A DNA stretch of 64,000 nt from Maribrevibacterium harenarium (GCF_006385675.1 NZ_VFRR01000002.1:62001-126000), one strand, 5' to 3'; shown: positions 43,063 to 51,861, counted from the first letter of the stretch. Notes: a model not told the origin generated them from the sequence alone. Translations and numbers: made by a program.

Positions 43063-43575
43063 ATGTCACTGTTGTTTCCAGCGATAACAGCACTGCCGGA
43101 GCCGCAAGGCGATCGGCTGGCTACCTTTGCAAAAGCCCCCTACTTTCGTGATGTATTAAGCGCGCCCCTCAGCAAGAGCCCCGCGTCCCCGAGTCAATTG
43201 CAGTATGGGATTTTTAACTATCTGCCGGGGTGGGTGAATGGGCTAATGTCTGTGCGCAATCGCATCGTCAAGCGTTTGGGTTTCGAGGTGGGACAGACGT
43301 CGATGGTGCCGTCCTCTGATCAATGGCAAGTTGGTACCAAAGCGGGGTTTTTAACCGTCATGGAAATAACCGACGATGAAATCATCAGCATGGCGGATGA
43401 CAGGCATATGACCTTTTTTATTAGTGTCAAAAAGACGGAAACATCGGTGATTGTGTCGACTTTGGTGAATCAAAAGACGCTAATTGGACGAGTCTACGTC
43501 AATGCCATTCTGCCGTTTCACCACCTAATTGCCCGCACTGTCATCAACAACGCAGTTAAGGCGAAAAGAATATGA
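43063..43575 (+). CDS. DUF2867 family protein
   Basis: This 170-aa protein from ATG 43063 (AGGAG 7 bases upstream) fits DUF2867: LPGWVNGLMSVRNRIVKRLGFEVG, and TFFISVKKTETSVIVSTLVNQKTLIGRVYVNAILPFHHLIARTVINNA. The function is unknown; the fold is thought to be START/SRPBCC-like, but I cannot confirm this. Its stop overlaps the start of the tetR gene (ATGA), so they are one operon, presumably self-repressed through the upstream palindrome. Confidence 0.87.
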   Translation: MSLLFPAITALPEPQGDRLATFAKAPYFRDVLSAPLSKSPASPSQLQYGIFNYLPGWVNGLMSVRNRIVKRLGFEVGQTSMVPSSDQWQVGTKAGFLTVMEITDDEIISMADDRHMTFFISVKKTETSVIVSTLVNQKTLIGRVYVNAILPFHHLIARTVINNAVKAKRI

Positions 43576-44171
43576 GTACAGCACGTACTTCAACAGATAG
43601 TCCACCAACAGAGCGCATACCCTCGGCAAAACGCAGTCGCCTTGACTGGCTGAACTTTGCATTTGACGTGTTGGTGCAACAAGGCCCAGAACAGCTCAAA
43701 ATAACCCCATTGTGTGAATTACGTGGGGTGACTAAGGGTTCGTTTTACCACCATTTTAAGAACCGCGATGCCTTTATCGATGCTCTGATGGCGCACTGGT
43801 ACGACACCACGACACAAGGTTTCATTGATCAAGTAGACAGCAGTGCCCCAGCGTTGGAGCGCCTTAAAGCGTTGGATGCGGTGATTGCTGCCAACAATAT
43901 CGAGGCCGAACACCACATTCGTGCTTGGGCCTTAAAAGAGCCCAAAATTGTTAGTCATCTGGAGAAAATCGATCAACAGCGCCGAGCGTACCTTGCCAGC
44001 TGTTACGTCGAACTAGGATTAGATACCGATCATGCTAATGACGTGGCGCTGATCGCTTACGCCAGCTTCCTTGGCATGATGCAGATATACCCTGCGCCAA
44101 GTTCAGTGGAAGTAGAGCGAGTGACATTAATGGCGTTAAAAGCCTTTATACCTAATGTAGATTTAAAATAG
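43572..44171 (+). CDS. TetR-family transcriptional regulator
   Basis: The 199-aa protein has a TetR HTH (WLNFAFDVLVQQGPEQLKITPLCELRGVTKGSFYHHFKNRDAFIDALMAHW, residues about 26-76) and a helical ligand domain. The gene overlaps DUF2867 by 4 bp. The large upstream palindrome is the expected autoregulatory site. Ligand unknown; such DUF2867-TetR pairs suggest response to a small hydrophobic or toxic compound, which is inference. Confidence 0.92.
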   Translation: MSTARTSTDSPPTERIPSAKRSRLDWLNFAFDVLVQQGPEQLKITPLCELRGVTKGSFYHHFKNRDAFIDALMAHWYDTTTQGFIDQVDSSAPALERLKALDAVIAANNIEAEHHIRAWALKEPKIVSHLEKIDQQRRAYLASCYVELGLDTDHANDVALIAYASFLGMMQIYPAPSSVEVERVTLMALKAFIPNVDLK

Positions 44172-44174
44172 GCA

Positions 44175-44198
44175 CAAAAAAAGGCGCTATACAGCGCC
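44175..44198 (-). terminator. Terminator of the cold-shock gene
   Basis: Stem GGCGCT/AGCGCC (44183-44188 with 44193-44198) with loop ATAC is followed on the minus strand by eight T residues. It lies about 30 bases after the cspA-type stop and just after the tetR stop. Confidence 0.85.
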
Positions 44199-44226
44199 CT
44201 TTCGGTCAAAACAGAAGCGTAGCGAA

Positions 44227-44436
44227 TTATAGCGCTACGATGTTTTCTGCTTGTGGGCCTTTTTGGCCTTGAGTAACAACAAACTCAACACGTTGGCCTT
44301 CAGTCAATGTTTTGAAGCCGTTACCTTCAATAGAACGGAAGTGAGCGAATACATCAGGGCCGTTTTCTTGTTGAATGAAACCGAAGCCTTTAGTTTCGTT
44401 GAACCATTTAACAGTACCAGTAGTTTTATTAGACAT
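44227..44436 (-). CDS. Cold-shock protein of the CspA family
   Basis: This 69-aa OB-fold nucleic-acid chaperone reads [20 protein letters not shown], with RNP1 KGFGFI and RNP2 VFAHF motifs and a C-terminal [13 protein letters not shown]. It begins at ATG 44436. About 190 bp of non-coding sequence lies upstream (44443-44627), room for the long structured 5' leader typical of cold-regulated csp mRNAs. Whether it is cold-induced cannot be read here. Confidence 0.96.
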   Translation of the reverse strand: MSNKTTGTVKWFNETKGFGFIQQENGPDVFAHFRSIEGNGFKTLTEGQRVEFVVTQGQKGPQAENIVAL

Positions 44437-44627
44437 AATCATTATCCTGTAGATAAAAAATAGAAGCCAAAATTGGCAGATGTAGCGGGAAAAATAAACG
44501 AATTTTGAATCTTACAGGACGAGCAACTACTTAAAATAACGCAACGTAACGAGGATCTAAATACACTAACTTTCTAGCTGCCGTTCACTTTATAGACAGT
44601 CGCACCAAGATGCAAAGGATATTTTGA

Positions 44628-46040
44628 TTATTTTGTCAGGTGGGAGTCCGGTGTCGCCTCCAAACATTGATTTAATGCGCTAGCCAAGATGGTGAATACT
44701 TTATCGTCTGTGCATTGAGCCACGTTGAAGCGTAGGAAATCGTGGGCGCTTTGCGACAAACTAAAGGCATTGCCCGGTGCAAGGATCAAACCTTGTTTCA
44801 CGCAGATCTGCGCCAGTTTAGTGGCTTCTACCCCTTTGGGTAGTTGGCACCAAAGGAACATCCCCGCTTTGGGCTCAAGCCACGGGGTAATGCCAAGCTT
44901 GGCCAGCTTCTCTTTGGTGGTTTGTCGTTGTTTGGCTAACCAAAGTCGCAGTCGCTCCATGTGTTTGCGATAGCCACTGTTCGTCAGGGTTTGTAGCACT
45001 ATCTCTGCCCCGAGTCGGCTGCCACCAAAGGAGGTGGCGATTTTCAAATCCACCAGCTTTTCAATCCAGTCAGCGCGTCCGGCAATATAGCCACAGCGCA
45101 CAGAAGCAGACACAGTTTTAGAAAAGCTGCCAATTTCCAATACACGATTTAACCCATCAAAGGCAGCAAGGCGTGGAGTTGTATCCATTTCTAGGTCGGC
45201 GAAAATGTCATCCTCCACAATCACGAGGTCAGCGGCTTCTGCAAGCATCAACACCTTATGGGCGACCATCGGGGAAAGACTGGCACCCGTGGGGTTATGA
45301 ATACCGGAGTTGGTTATATAGAGCCTTGGGGTGTGTTCGGCTAATGCCGCTTCAAAGGCGACCACATCGGGGCCATTGGGCGTGTAGGGAATACCGATAA
45401 CCTTAGCCCTATGAGCTTTTAACAATGCGTGGAAATTAAAGTAACAGGGGTCATCCACTAGCACCGTATCCCCCGGTTCCAAAAACAAGCGTCCGATTAG
45501 ATCGATGGCTTGAGTGCCGGATTCGGTCAACATGATTTGCTCGGCATTAACGTCGATATCATTACTGGCTAACCGGCGTTGAAGATATTGGCGAAATGCC
45601 GGATGACCGAGGGGCGTGGCGTAGTCGGTTAAATCCAAGCTGTCTTCCCGCGCGACTGTGCGCAATGCCCGGCGAATCCCCGTTTGGTAGAGCCATTCCG
45701 GGGGAAGCCAGCCACAACCGGGCTTTAGCATGGTGTCGTCAGCTTCTAAAGATTGGCGCGAGACCCAGAGAGGATCAATCTCCCGCTCTACTTTTGGGCC
45801 GATCTGTGTCAGATTCAGTGGTGCCACATGGCCACAGGCATAGAATCCAGCCCCCGGCTTTGATTGAATACAGCCTTCTGCCACAAGCCGTTCGTAGGCT
45901 TCCACCACCGTTGAGACCGAAACCTGCATGGCTTTCGCTTGCGCGCGAACCGAGGGCAAACGTGCGCCGGGAAGGTAATGTCGCGCGGTGATTTTGCTTT
46001 GCACAGCTTGCATGATTTGGTCGATTCGCGTCTGACTCAT
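44628..46040 (-). CDS. MocR-type regulator (GntR HTH fused to PLP aminotransferase domain)
   Basis: The N-terminal GntR winged HTH (IDQIMQAVQSKITARHYLPGARLPSVRAQAKAMQVSVSTVVEAYERLVAEG) is fused to a class-I aminotransferase fold with the PLP lysine in IGSFSKTVSASVRCGYI (about residue 309) and DDPCYFNF, NSGIHNPTG. It is 470 aa. It is divergent from an EamA exporter gene (183 bp between), the likely target; a GTAC direct repeat lies between. Effector probably an amino acid or PLP adduct. Confidence 0.93.
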   Translation of the reverse strand: MSQTRIDQIMQAVQSKITARHYLPGARLPSVRAQAKAMQVSVSTVVEAYERLVAEGCIQSKPGAGFYACGHVAPLNLTQIGPKVEREIDPLWVSRQSLEADDTMLKPGCGWLPPEWLYQTGIRRALRTVAREDSLDLTDYATPLGHPAFRQYLQRRLASNDIDVNAEQIMLTESGTQAIDLIGRLFLEPGDTVLVDDPCYFNFHALLKAHRAKVIGIPYTPNGPDVVAFEAALAEHTPRLYITNSGIHNPTGASLSPMVAHKVLMLAEAADLVIVEDDIFADLEMDTTPRLAAFDGLNRVLEIGSFSKTVSASVRCGYIAGRADWIEKLVDLKIATSFGGSRLGAEIVLQTLTNSGYRKHMERLRLWLAKQRQTTKEKLAKLGITPWLEPKAGMFLWCQLPKGVEATKLAQICVKQGLILAPGNAFSLSQSAHDFLRFNVAQCTDDKVFTILASALNQCLEATPDSHLTK

Positions 46041-46138
46041 GGTTTGATCTCGAATGGGAGTATGACTGGAGGAAATTCGGTTGCTGCCCCTACCTTACTA
46101 CCGTAATGCTAGCTTAACCATAACAGTTCTTAAAAATT

Positions 46139-46152
46139 GTACTGCTCTGTAC
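46139..46152. promoter_or_regulatory. Possible MocR direct-repeat operator
   Basis: GTACTGCTCTGTAC contains two GTAC elements one helical turn apart (46139-46142 and 46149-46152) in the MocR/EamA intergenic region. MocR regulators commonly bind short direct repeats. This is suggestive only. Confidence 0.4.
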
Positions 46153-46223
46153 CTCAACTTCTATCAAGGAATTCGATTTCATAGGGATTCGTTTTACCCT
46201 GCCAGAGAAGCCGGAGTCTAAGT

Positions 46224-47138
46224 ATGTCGCTATCTAATGTAACGTCTGTATCGAGCACGCCCTCGGGGCTTTCCTCATCTTCTAGCCCCTATGCTGGCTG
46301 GATAAGTGGTCTATTCGGAGTGATTATCTTTGCCGGTTCCCTGCCAGCGACGCGGGTGGCGGTGGCGGATTTTGATCCGATTTTTTTAACCTGCATTCGT
46401 GCCACCATTGCGGCAGTGTTGGCTTGGGGGTTGTTAACACTGCTAAAACAACCTAGACCGAGTGCTACACAATTACCGGCGTTAGGGTTAAGTGCCTTGG
46501 GCGTGGTAGTTGGTTTCCCCCTGTTTACCGGCATTGCCTTGCAATACGTGTCATCGGCGCACTGCATAGTGTTTGTTGGTCTGCTGCCGTTGTGCACCGC
46601 GCTGTTTGCGGTACTGCGTGGTGGTGAGCGTCCACGTCCGTTATTTTGGCTGTTTTCTTTACTCGGAGCGGCGTTTGTTGGTGGATACGCAGCGCTGGGG
46701 CAAACAGAGATTTCATTGGTGGGGGATGGCTTAATGCTGGCTGCGATCTTGGCTTGCGGTATGGGCTATGCAGAAGGAGCTAAGCTGTCGAAAGTCCTCG
46801 GCGGATGGCAGGTGATTAGCTGGTCTTTGCTGATCTCCGCTCCAATTATGTTACCGATTGCCTTGTTCATGTGGCCGGAGGATTTGCACGGTATTTCCGT
46901 GAGTGCATGGGTGGGGCTGGCGTATGTTTCGATATTTAGTATGTTGATTGGTTTTGTATTTTGGTATCGAGGCTTGGCGTTGGGGGGCATTGCCACCGTA
47001 GGACAATTGCAATTGATTCAGCCCTTTATTGGTCTGGTGTTTGCCGCGCTGTTGTTGGGTGAGCAGGTCGATATGGCCATGGTGGGTGTGACCTTGATTG
47101 CCGTGCTATGTGTCGCCGGTGCAAAGCGATTTGCATAG
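46224..47138 (+). CDS. EamA-family (DMT superfamily) transporter
   Basis: The 304-aa protein has ten predicted membrane helices in two EamA repeats (first: GLFGVIIFAGSLPATRVAVADFDPIFLTCIRATIAAVLAWGLL; second: GDGLMLAAILACGMGYAEGAKLSK..., ending QLQLIQPFIGLVFAALLLGEQVDMAMVGVTLIAVLCVAGAKR). DMT exporters move amino acids or other metabolites outward. It is divergent from the MocR gene, which probably regulates it. Confidence 0.92.
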   Translation: MSLSNVTSVSSTPSGLSSSSSPYAGWISGLFGVIIFAGSLPATRVAVADFDPIFLTCIRATIAAVLAWGLLTLLKQPRPSATQLPALGLSALGVVVGFPLFTGIALQYVSSAHCIVFVGLLPLCTALFAVLRGGERPRPLFWLFSLLGAAFVGGYAALGQTEISLVGDGLMLAAILACGMGYAEGAKLSKVLGGWQVISWSLLISAPIMLPIALFMWPEDLHGISVSAWVGLAYVSIFSMLIGFVFWYRGLALGGIATVGQLQLIQPFIGLVFAALLLGEQVDMAMVGVTLIAVLCVAGAKRFA

Positions 47139-47246
47139 CTGTTCGGTTGCGCTTTATCACTTTGTTGCACAAGTCAGCGCTGGTTCATTCTGACAACAAT
47201 GGCTATTATATGAATATGTTCTAATGTTTTTTTTGAGATTGCCTTT

Positions 47247-47462
47247 ATGAAGCACCGTATTTTGTTTGCCACCATGATGTCTTTTGTGCTGTCGATTTTG
47301 ATGACCGCGTGGGTTACGTTTGTCAATTTGGGCTTGCACCCAGAGTTCTTGTCTTTCTGGATGAAGTCTTGGGTGTTAGCGTGGCCAGCGGCAGGTGCGA
47401 TTTCGTTTGTGTTCGCTCCGATGCTACATAAATTAGCCCAGCGTTTAGCGGATAAACTCTAG
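47247..47462 (+). CDS. DUF2798 small membrane protein (second copy)
   Basis: This 71-aa protein (MKHRILFATMMSFVLSILMTAW, then FWMKSWVLAWPAAGAISFVFAPMLHKLAQ) has two helices and the same W..WP pattern as the gene at 42277. Sequence identity outside the motif is low, so it is a diverged paralogue. It stands alone between the exporter and the minus-strand GAK operon. Function unknown. Confidence 0.85.
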   Translation: MKHRILFATMMSFVLSILMTAWVTFVNLGLHPEFLSFWMKSWVLAWPAAGAISFVFAPMLHKLAQRLADKL

Positions 47463-47514
47463 CGAAAATCAAGGGTGCGCTTGAGTGCAGCGCTCTTTTC
47501 CGCATTGGCTAATA

Positions 47515-47781
47515 TCAACGAATTTTAGGTGGAGTTCGATTGAGGGTTTTAGGGCGTTTTTCCCAGCGAACCTTGATTTCGAACTGTTGCGTGTCTTCGT
47601 CTTCCTCGGCACTTACTTTAAGTCTTAATAAGCCTTTAGGAGTGAGTAATAACTCACCCTCTTTGTCGTCACTAAACTCCATTTTGCCCTTGCCGAGGCC
47701 TTTTGAAAGGGCCTTGAGCACTTCTTGGATATCGTCTTTTTCGAGCAAAGCTTCGTATTTAAATTCGGTTTTTGATTTCAT
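47515..47781 (-). CDS. Amphi-Trp domain protein of a GAK-type system
   Basis: An 88-aa protein begins MKSKTEFKYEALLEKDDIQEVLKALSKGLGKGKMEF and continues with alternating strands LLLTPKGLLRLKVSAEED and FEIKVRWEKRPK. This is the amphi-Trp domain (amphipathic beta pattern ending in a conserved Trp). In computational family definitions it is one of the three marker families of the GAK system, with an ATP-grasp enzyme and an HprK-related kinase, both present upstream here. It is the last gene of the operon; its ATG overlaps the metallophosphatase stop by 4 bp. No catalytic residues are evident, so it may be a substrate or carrier protein. Confidence 0.85.
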   Translation of the reverse strand: MKSKTEFKYEALLEKDDIQEVLKALSKGLGKGKMEFSDDKEGELLLTPKGLLRLKVSAEEDEDTQQFEIKVRWEKRPKTLNRTPPKIR

Positions 47782-49124
47782 GAAATGGGCGCATACAGTG
47801 ATTGAAGTTGTTTTGGTGGCATGACTTTCGCGGTGGGATAATCGCAGCTGATACCCACAATGCCGACTTTCTTATTGATGAGCGTTGCCCCCACCCCATG
47901 CCCTTCTAACCCCTCGATGGCGCGGGAGTGTCTATCTAGGGTGATATCGCCTTCAAGGTGAATTAATCCCTGTTTTAATGTTAAGCGTTGGCCTTGTTGG
48001 CGGTTAACGTGCCCCTGTACCACCACAAAAATCCCTGCTTGATGGATTGCTTTAACTCCCCTATCCGTCAAGGGTAAATCTGCATCCCGGTATTTAGTAC
48101 GGAAGGTATTAGCAATGGGGCTGTAGTAGAAACTAAATAAATCACGCCGCTGAATATTGCGGTGAAAGGCTTTGTTCGCATAACGAGGGCCATTTTTAAG
48201 CAGTACATGGCACATCACATCGTCCAGCCCGGCATGCAAGAATAGAAAGGAACCCCTTTTAGCCACCAGCTGCATCTGCTTGAAAAACCAGTGAAATTCG
48301 CCCTTTTTGCGTAAAAATAGCTGCTGACATTTGAGTGACGCCGCATAAATTTGACGCAGACTGAGTCCGGCGCTGCGACAGTGGCGCTCGAAGTTGTGGC
48401 ACTTCTTATCCATTTTGTGTACTTCACGCTCGATACCCTCGGCGGTTAGGAAGCCTGCCGCATGAAAAGGAAACTCTTTGAACCAATCTGCGTCAGGGAA
48501 AATGCGACGGCGGCATTCCTCTTCGCTAGGAATGCCCTTTTCCCATTTCGTTCCTGCTAGGTATTGGTCAAATACTTCCCGAAACAGTGGCACAACTTTC
48601 TTGCCCATACGCACAAACAGATGTTGATTGCCAATGTCTTTTTGGCGCGAGAGAGCCAACAAGCCCATTAGCAGGCGTAGGTCGTGATTGCCGGCGATCA
48701 AGGTGACGCGGGCATTGAGCTTGTACAAGTGTCGAATACTGCGCAGCAGTTCTAGATTGCTTGGGCCTTTATCAAGGCAGTCCCCACCAATGACAATTTC
48801 GGACTTCTTGCCTGCTTTGGTGAGCTTAAACTGGCGCAGCTCGTCGGGTTCAGTGTTTTGTTTGCGCTCAATTATGCCTGCCCCAATCAAGGAATCTTCA
48901 AACGCATGAGGGTCTGCATGTGCATCGGAGATAAATACGACGGGGCGGGTCGGAAAGCGCAGTTTTTTCTTTGCTAAGCGCGGTGGTAGTGGGTGATCTT
49001 CGTCTTGCACCGCTTGGTTAACGCTACTGTTATCCCGTGGCCACAAGGTCCATTCAGCAGGTAAGCGGGCAAGTATATCGTTGTGGACGGACTTGCGACG
49101 GATGGTTGGCAGGGCGTGAGTCAT
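47778..49124 (-). CDS. Calcineurin-like metallophosphatase in the GAK operon
   Basis: From ATG 49124 (AAAGGT 7 bases upstream) a 448-aa protein carries the metallophosphoesterase motifs FISDAHADPHAF (DxH), VIGGDCLDKGP (GDxxDxGP), IAGNHDLR (GNHD) and FLHAGLDD ... VQGHVNRQ (GHxN/H). The order matches bacterial PP1/ApaH-like enzymes. A long basic central region (WFKEFPFHAAGFL..KCHNFERHCRSAG) is unusual. It lies 22 bp after the histidine-phosphatase gene and overlaps the amphi-Trp gene, so it belongs to the operon. A phosphoprotein or nucleotide substrate is possible. The long upstream in-frame extension is rejected. Confidence 0.85.
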   Translation of the reverse strand: MTHALPTIRRKSVHNDILARLPAEWTLWPRDNSSVNQAVQDEDHPLPPRLAKKKLRFPTRPVVFISDAHADPHAFEDSLIGAGIIERKQNTEPDELRQFKLTKAGKKSEIVIGGDCLDKGPSNLELLRSIRHLYKLNARVTLIAGNHDLRLLMGLLALSRQKDIGNQHLFVRMGKKVVPLFREVFDQYLAGTKWEKGIPSEEECRRRIFPDADWFKEFPFHAAGFLTAEGIEREVHKMDKKCHNFERHCRSAGLSLRQIYAASLKCQQLFLRKKGEFHWFFKQMQLVAKRGSFLFLHAGLDDVMCHVLLKNGPRYANKAFHRNIQRRDLFSFYYSPIANTFRTKYRDADLPLTDRGVKAIHQAGIFVVVQGHVNRQQGQRLTLKQGLIHLEGDITLDRHSRAIEGLEGHGVGATLINKKVGIVGISCDYPTAKVMPPKQLQSLYAPIS

Positions 49125-49146
49125 AACAGTACCTTTTGGTTTTAGA

Positions 49147-49842
49147 TCAATCCGGGGCATCCCGGAGCTGACGATGTTTCCAGTCTCCATACAGTTTTTG
49201 CGGAACACCTGCTTCCACCATATCAAAAACGATGGGGTGCCCATAGTGCATGCTAAACCGCTTAATATCGCAAAACTTAATGACATTCAGGTGACAGGCG
49301 GCGTGACGAATGCTGGCACCGTGTCCGACGAATAGCTTAATAGCACCATTTTCTGTGGCTTTAGTTTGGCTTTGCCAGCTGAGAATATGGGCTGCAACCC
49401 GCATGCCAGCGTCCATTAAGGATTCAGCCCCATCAAAGGGTAAACGGTAGAAGCTGTCGCTTTTCCATCCTGTGGGGGGCATGTCAAAGCGAGGATCAGC
49501 TGCGATGGCGGCTTCAATCTCGGCGATGGTGAGATTCGCTACCGCCCCAACGCTTCGCTCGCATAAGGCCGGAAATGTTTGCACTTCAGGTGTTACTGTG
49601 AAAAACGGTGCCAGCTCTTCGGCGTAAATTTGCGCGGTTTGCCAAGCCCGTAACAGGGTCGAGCTATCTATCTCAGGGTCAAGCTGCTGCTGTGTTTGTT
49701 CAAGCCAAAGGGCAAATTGCCTTGCCTGCTGCCGCACCTCTGCCTCCCCTTCCGCGGTTAAGCCAAAGGGCTGCAAGGCGCTGGGGGTGTCTGGCCGTTG
49801 GGCGTAGGCACCGTGGCGAACAAAGGCAAGGCGTGAGCTCAT
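49147..49842 (-). CDS. Histidine phosphatase family protein (SixA/phosphoglycerate-mutase-like)
   Basis: This 231-aa protein has the branch-1 histidine-phosphatase signature LAFVRHGAYAQR (catalytic RHG at residues 9-11), the phosphate-binding LLRAWQTAQIY, the acid in ALCERSVG and the second His in LFVGHGASIRHAA. All catalytic residues are present. The start codon overlaps the HprK-related gene's stop as TAATG. SixA-like phosphatases remove phosphate from phosphohistidine proteins, an attractive match to the kinases in this operon, but the substrate is unproven. Confidence 0.88.
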   Translation of the reverse strand: MSSRLAFVRHGAYAQRPDTPSALQPFGLTAEGEAEVRQQARQFALWLEQTQQQLDPEIDSSTLLRAWQTAQIYAEELAPFFTVTPEVQTFPALCERSVGAVANLTIAEIEAAIAADPRFDMPPTGWKSDSFYRLPFDGAESLMDAGMRVAAHILSWQSQTKATENGAIKLFVGHGASIRHAACHLNVIKFCDIKRFSMHYGHPIVFDMVEAGVPQKLYGDWKHRQLRDAPD

Positions 49843-50930
49843 TATTGCTCCAATTGATTAATTAGCTGGTAGGCCGCATCAAAGTCGACTTTGCCTGTCA
49901 ATCGGTAGACAGAGACGTTACCGAGTAAAGCGGCATAATGATCCAGCGAAGCTAAGGCGTCTAAATCGGCAAATTTGCCGGCTGCATCATGGAAAAACGG
50001 CCCTGGGCGTTTGCGTAAACCATCAATTTCGGCTGGGTTTTGTCTGAGGTCACAGGGTTCTAAACGGGTGGTTTGATCACTGTTGTGGCCCCAGTCCAGC
50101 ATAATCAGTTTTGCGAGTGGCCCGGCGTAATCAATGCGTTCTAAGCCGTAGTGAGTGCTAACATCGACGTCATACTTTTCTTCCAAGCATCTGAGTTCAT
50201 CGGTGGGCATGGTCAGCAGTTCAGCTTGACGTTTTGCTGGCAAAATATCTTTCAAGCGCGGAGAGTGCAGCAGTGTACCGGGATTCACCCGTGGCAGTTT
50301 GGCAACGCCAATAGCATGAACGCTCTGCTCTTTGGCGGCGAGCAAGATACGATCATTCGTCACAAAATGACGGGACGCATCTTCTAAGCAGCGCAGCATT
50401 AAAGTGGATTTGCCACCACCAGAGCCGGAGGCGATCGCTGTCACCTGACCATTTTTTCCATAGGCTGCAGCATGGCCAAGGGTATAGCCAAGGCGTAGGT
50501 AGTGGTTCATAAACTGGTTGTTGATAAAGTTGATCACTTGCGCCAGATTCGCTCGACATGGGCCCACCGCAAGTGGCTGTTCTGTTCGTTGTAAAAAGCT
50601 CATCCCAGTTTTGAACTTTTTAATCCAGCGCCCTCTTTCCACATCAATGTAGCCTTCTTTGCGGCCAGTTTTTCCCGGCTCCCGGGGCACGGGTAGCCAC
50701 TCAAACTGCTCGGCTAAAGGCGCTTGTTCTAGCGCATACAGTTCTAATACCGTGTCATTGAGCTGAGTATTAGGCTGATAGCTGTGGTAGTAGCTGGCGA
50801 GCTCGGCGAGAAGCACCGGCTCATTGCTGTGTAGCCGCACTGACAAACCAGTGAAATTCAGCAATAAAGAATGGATACAGTTTGAAATTCCCTGCTGTAA
50901 TTGGGATGAGTTGTATAGATCGTTAATCAT
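49842..50930 (-). CDS. HprK-related kinase B (GAK system)
   Basis: A 362-aa protein has the P-loop ASGSGGGKSTLML (Walker A at residues 169-176), followed by FVTNDRILL and a Walker-B-like LIMLDWGH (about residues 275-282). This is the HPr kinase/phosphorylase-like fold, with no HPr protein encoded nearby. The YIDVERGRWIKKFKTGMSFLQ and NFINNQFMNHYLRLGYTLGHAAA stretches are typical of HprK-related family B. It overlaps the ATP-grasp gene by 8 bp and the phosphatase gene by 1. The phosphorylation target is unknown. Confidence 0.87.
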   Translation of the reverse strand: MINDLYNSSQLQQGISNCIHSLLLNFTGLSVRLHSNEPVLLAELASYYHSYQPNTQLNDTVLELYALEQAPLAEQFEWLPVPREPGKTGRKEGYIDVERGRWIKKFKTGMSFLQRTEQPLAVGPCRANLAQVINFINNQFMNHYLRLGYTLGHAAAYGKNGQVTAIASGSGGGKSTLMLRCLEDASRHFVTNDRILLAAKEQSVHAIGVAKLPRVNPGTLLHSPRLKDILPAKRQAELLTMPTDELRCLEEKYDVDVSTHYGLERIDYAGPLAKLIMLDWGHNSDQTTRLEPCDLRQNPAEIDGLRKRPGPFFHDAAGKFADLDALASLDHYAALLGNVSVYRLTGKVDFDAAYQLINQLEQ

Positions 50931-51861
50931 TAACAGTTGTCCTTGTTACATCCGACAAAGGTTGTGTGTCACGCTTTCCGAGCTGTGCTAATACATGCTC
51001 TGCATACACCATGGCAGCATCTATGCCGCAGCCTTCCCAAGCGCCTTTGAAACCACCAAACGCAGACACCTCGAAAACCACAGGGCCGTTGTCGGTCAGA
51101 GCAATGTCTACGGTGGTGAAGTCTAGATCGTAGCATGCTTGGGCACGACGTCCCAATTCGATTAGATCAAGGTTTGAGTCAAAAACTTCGTAATGTCCGC
51201 CGCTATGAATGGTGGTATTCCAGGATTCTTTATTTCCCACGCGTGCATAGGTGCAAAGATATTCGCCGCCGACAAAGACCATGCCCAGATCGCGTCCATC
51301 TAAGTTGGCTTTTTGCTGAATATAATAAATGGATTGGCTCTCACGGTAGGTGGCCAATGCCGCTCTGACTTCTGCATCCGACTTTTCTTGATCCAACATG
51401 ATCATGCCCCGGGCTTTAGTCGAATATAGTGGCTTTAATATGGCGGCACCGAATTCCCGCACTGTGGCAAAGGCTAATTCAGGGCTCTCGGTAATGCGTG
51501 TTTTCGGCATGGGAATCGCGCCCGCTTGCAATGCTAACGTACCGCTAAGACGGTTTATCAGTGATCCAATGCTATGGGTGGAGCTAAATACTTTAACCCC
51601 CTTTTGTTCCGCAAAGGCCAGCATACGGATACGGTCTTCTGCGGCGGGGGCGTATTGCTCGCTGATTTTTTTGACGACAATACCGTCTAGTTGAGTGAGA
51701 TCTAAGTCTTTATAGAGCAATTGCTGAGTATCCAGTCGCAGCTCTACATCCGCCATAGACACCACGGCGCGGAACCCAGTGAGGGCTTCCAGACGGTCTG
51801 CCAACACTTCGGTTGACCATTTCCCCGGCGTACCAACCACGGCGATTCTGGGTTTATTCAC
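50923..51861 (-). CDS. ATP-grasp enzyme (GAK system)
   Basis: From GTG 51861 (AAGGAG 7 bases upstream) a 312-aa protein starts MNKPRIAVVGTPGKWSTEVLADRLEAL (N-terminal Rossmann-like domain). It has ATP-grasp features: SSTHSIGSLINRL, AAILKPLYSTKARGMIML (ATP-binding Lys and flexible loop), YYIQQKANLDGRDLGMVFVGG and VVFEVSAFGGFKGAWE. The last replaces the usual metal-binding E-x-N-x-x-P motif with an E-x-S-A-F-G-G variant. The RimK-like layout suggests ligation of an amino-acid or carboxylate. It overlaps its neighbours by 8 bp each side. Product unknown. Confidence 0.88.
   Translation of the reverse strand: MNKPRIAVVGTPGKWSTEVLADRLEALTGFRAVVSMADVELRLDTQQLLYKDLDLTQLDGIVVKKISEQYAPAAEDRIRMLAFAEQKGVKVFSSTHSIGSLINRLSGTLALQAGAIPMPKTRITESPELAFATVREFGAAILKPLYSTKARGMIMLDQEKSDAEVRAALATYRESQSIYYIQQKANLDGRDLGMVFVGGEYLCTYARVGNKESWNTTIHSGGHYEVFDSNLDLIELGRRAQACYDLDFTTVDIALTDNGPVVFEVSAFGGFKGAWEGCGIDAAMVYAEHVLAQLGKRDTQPLSDVTRTTVND

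Noticed and set aside
49125-49286. N-terminal extension of the metallophosphatase
   Set aside because: It overlaps the histidine-phosphatase gene and has no SD; the conserved protein starts at 49124.
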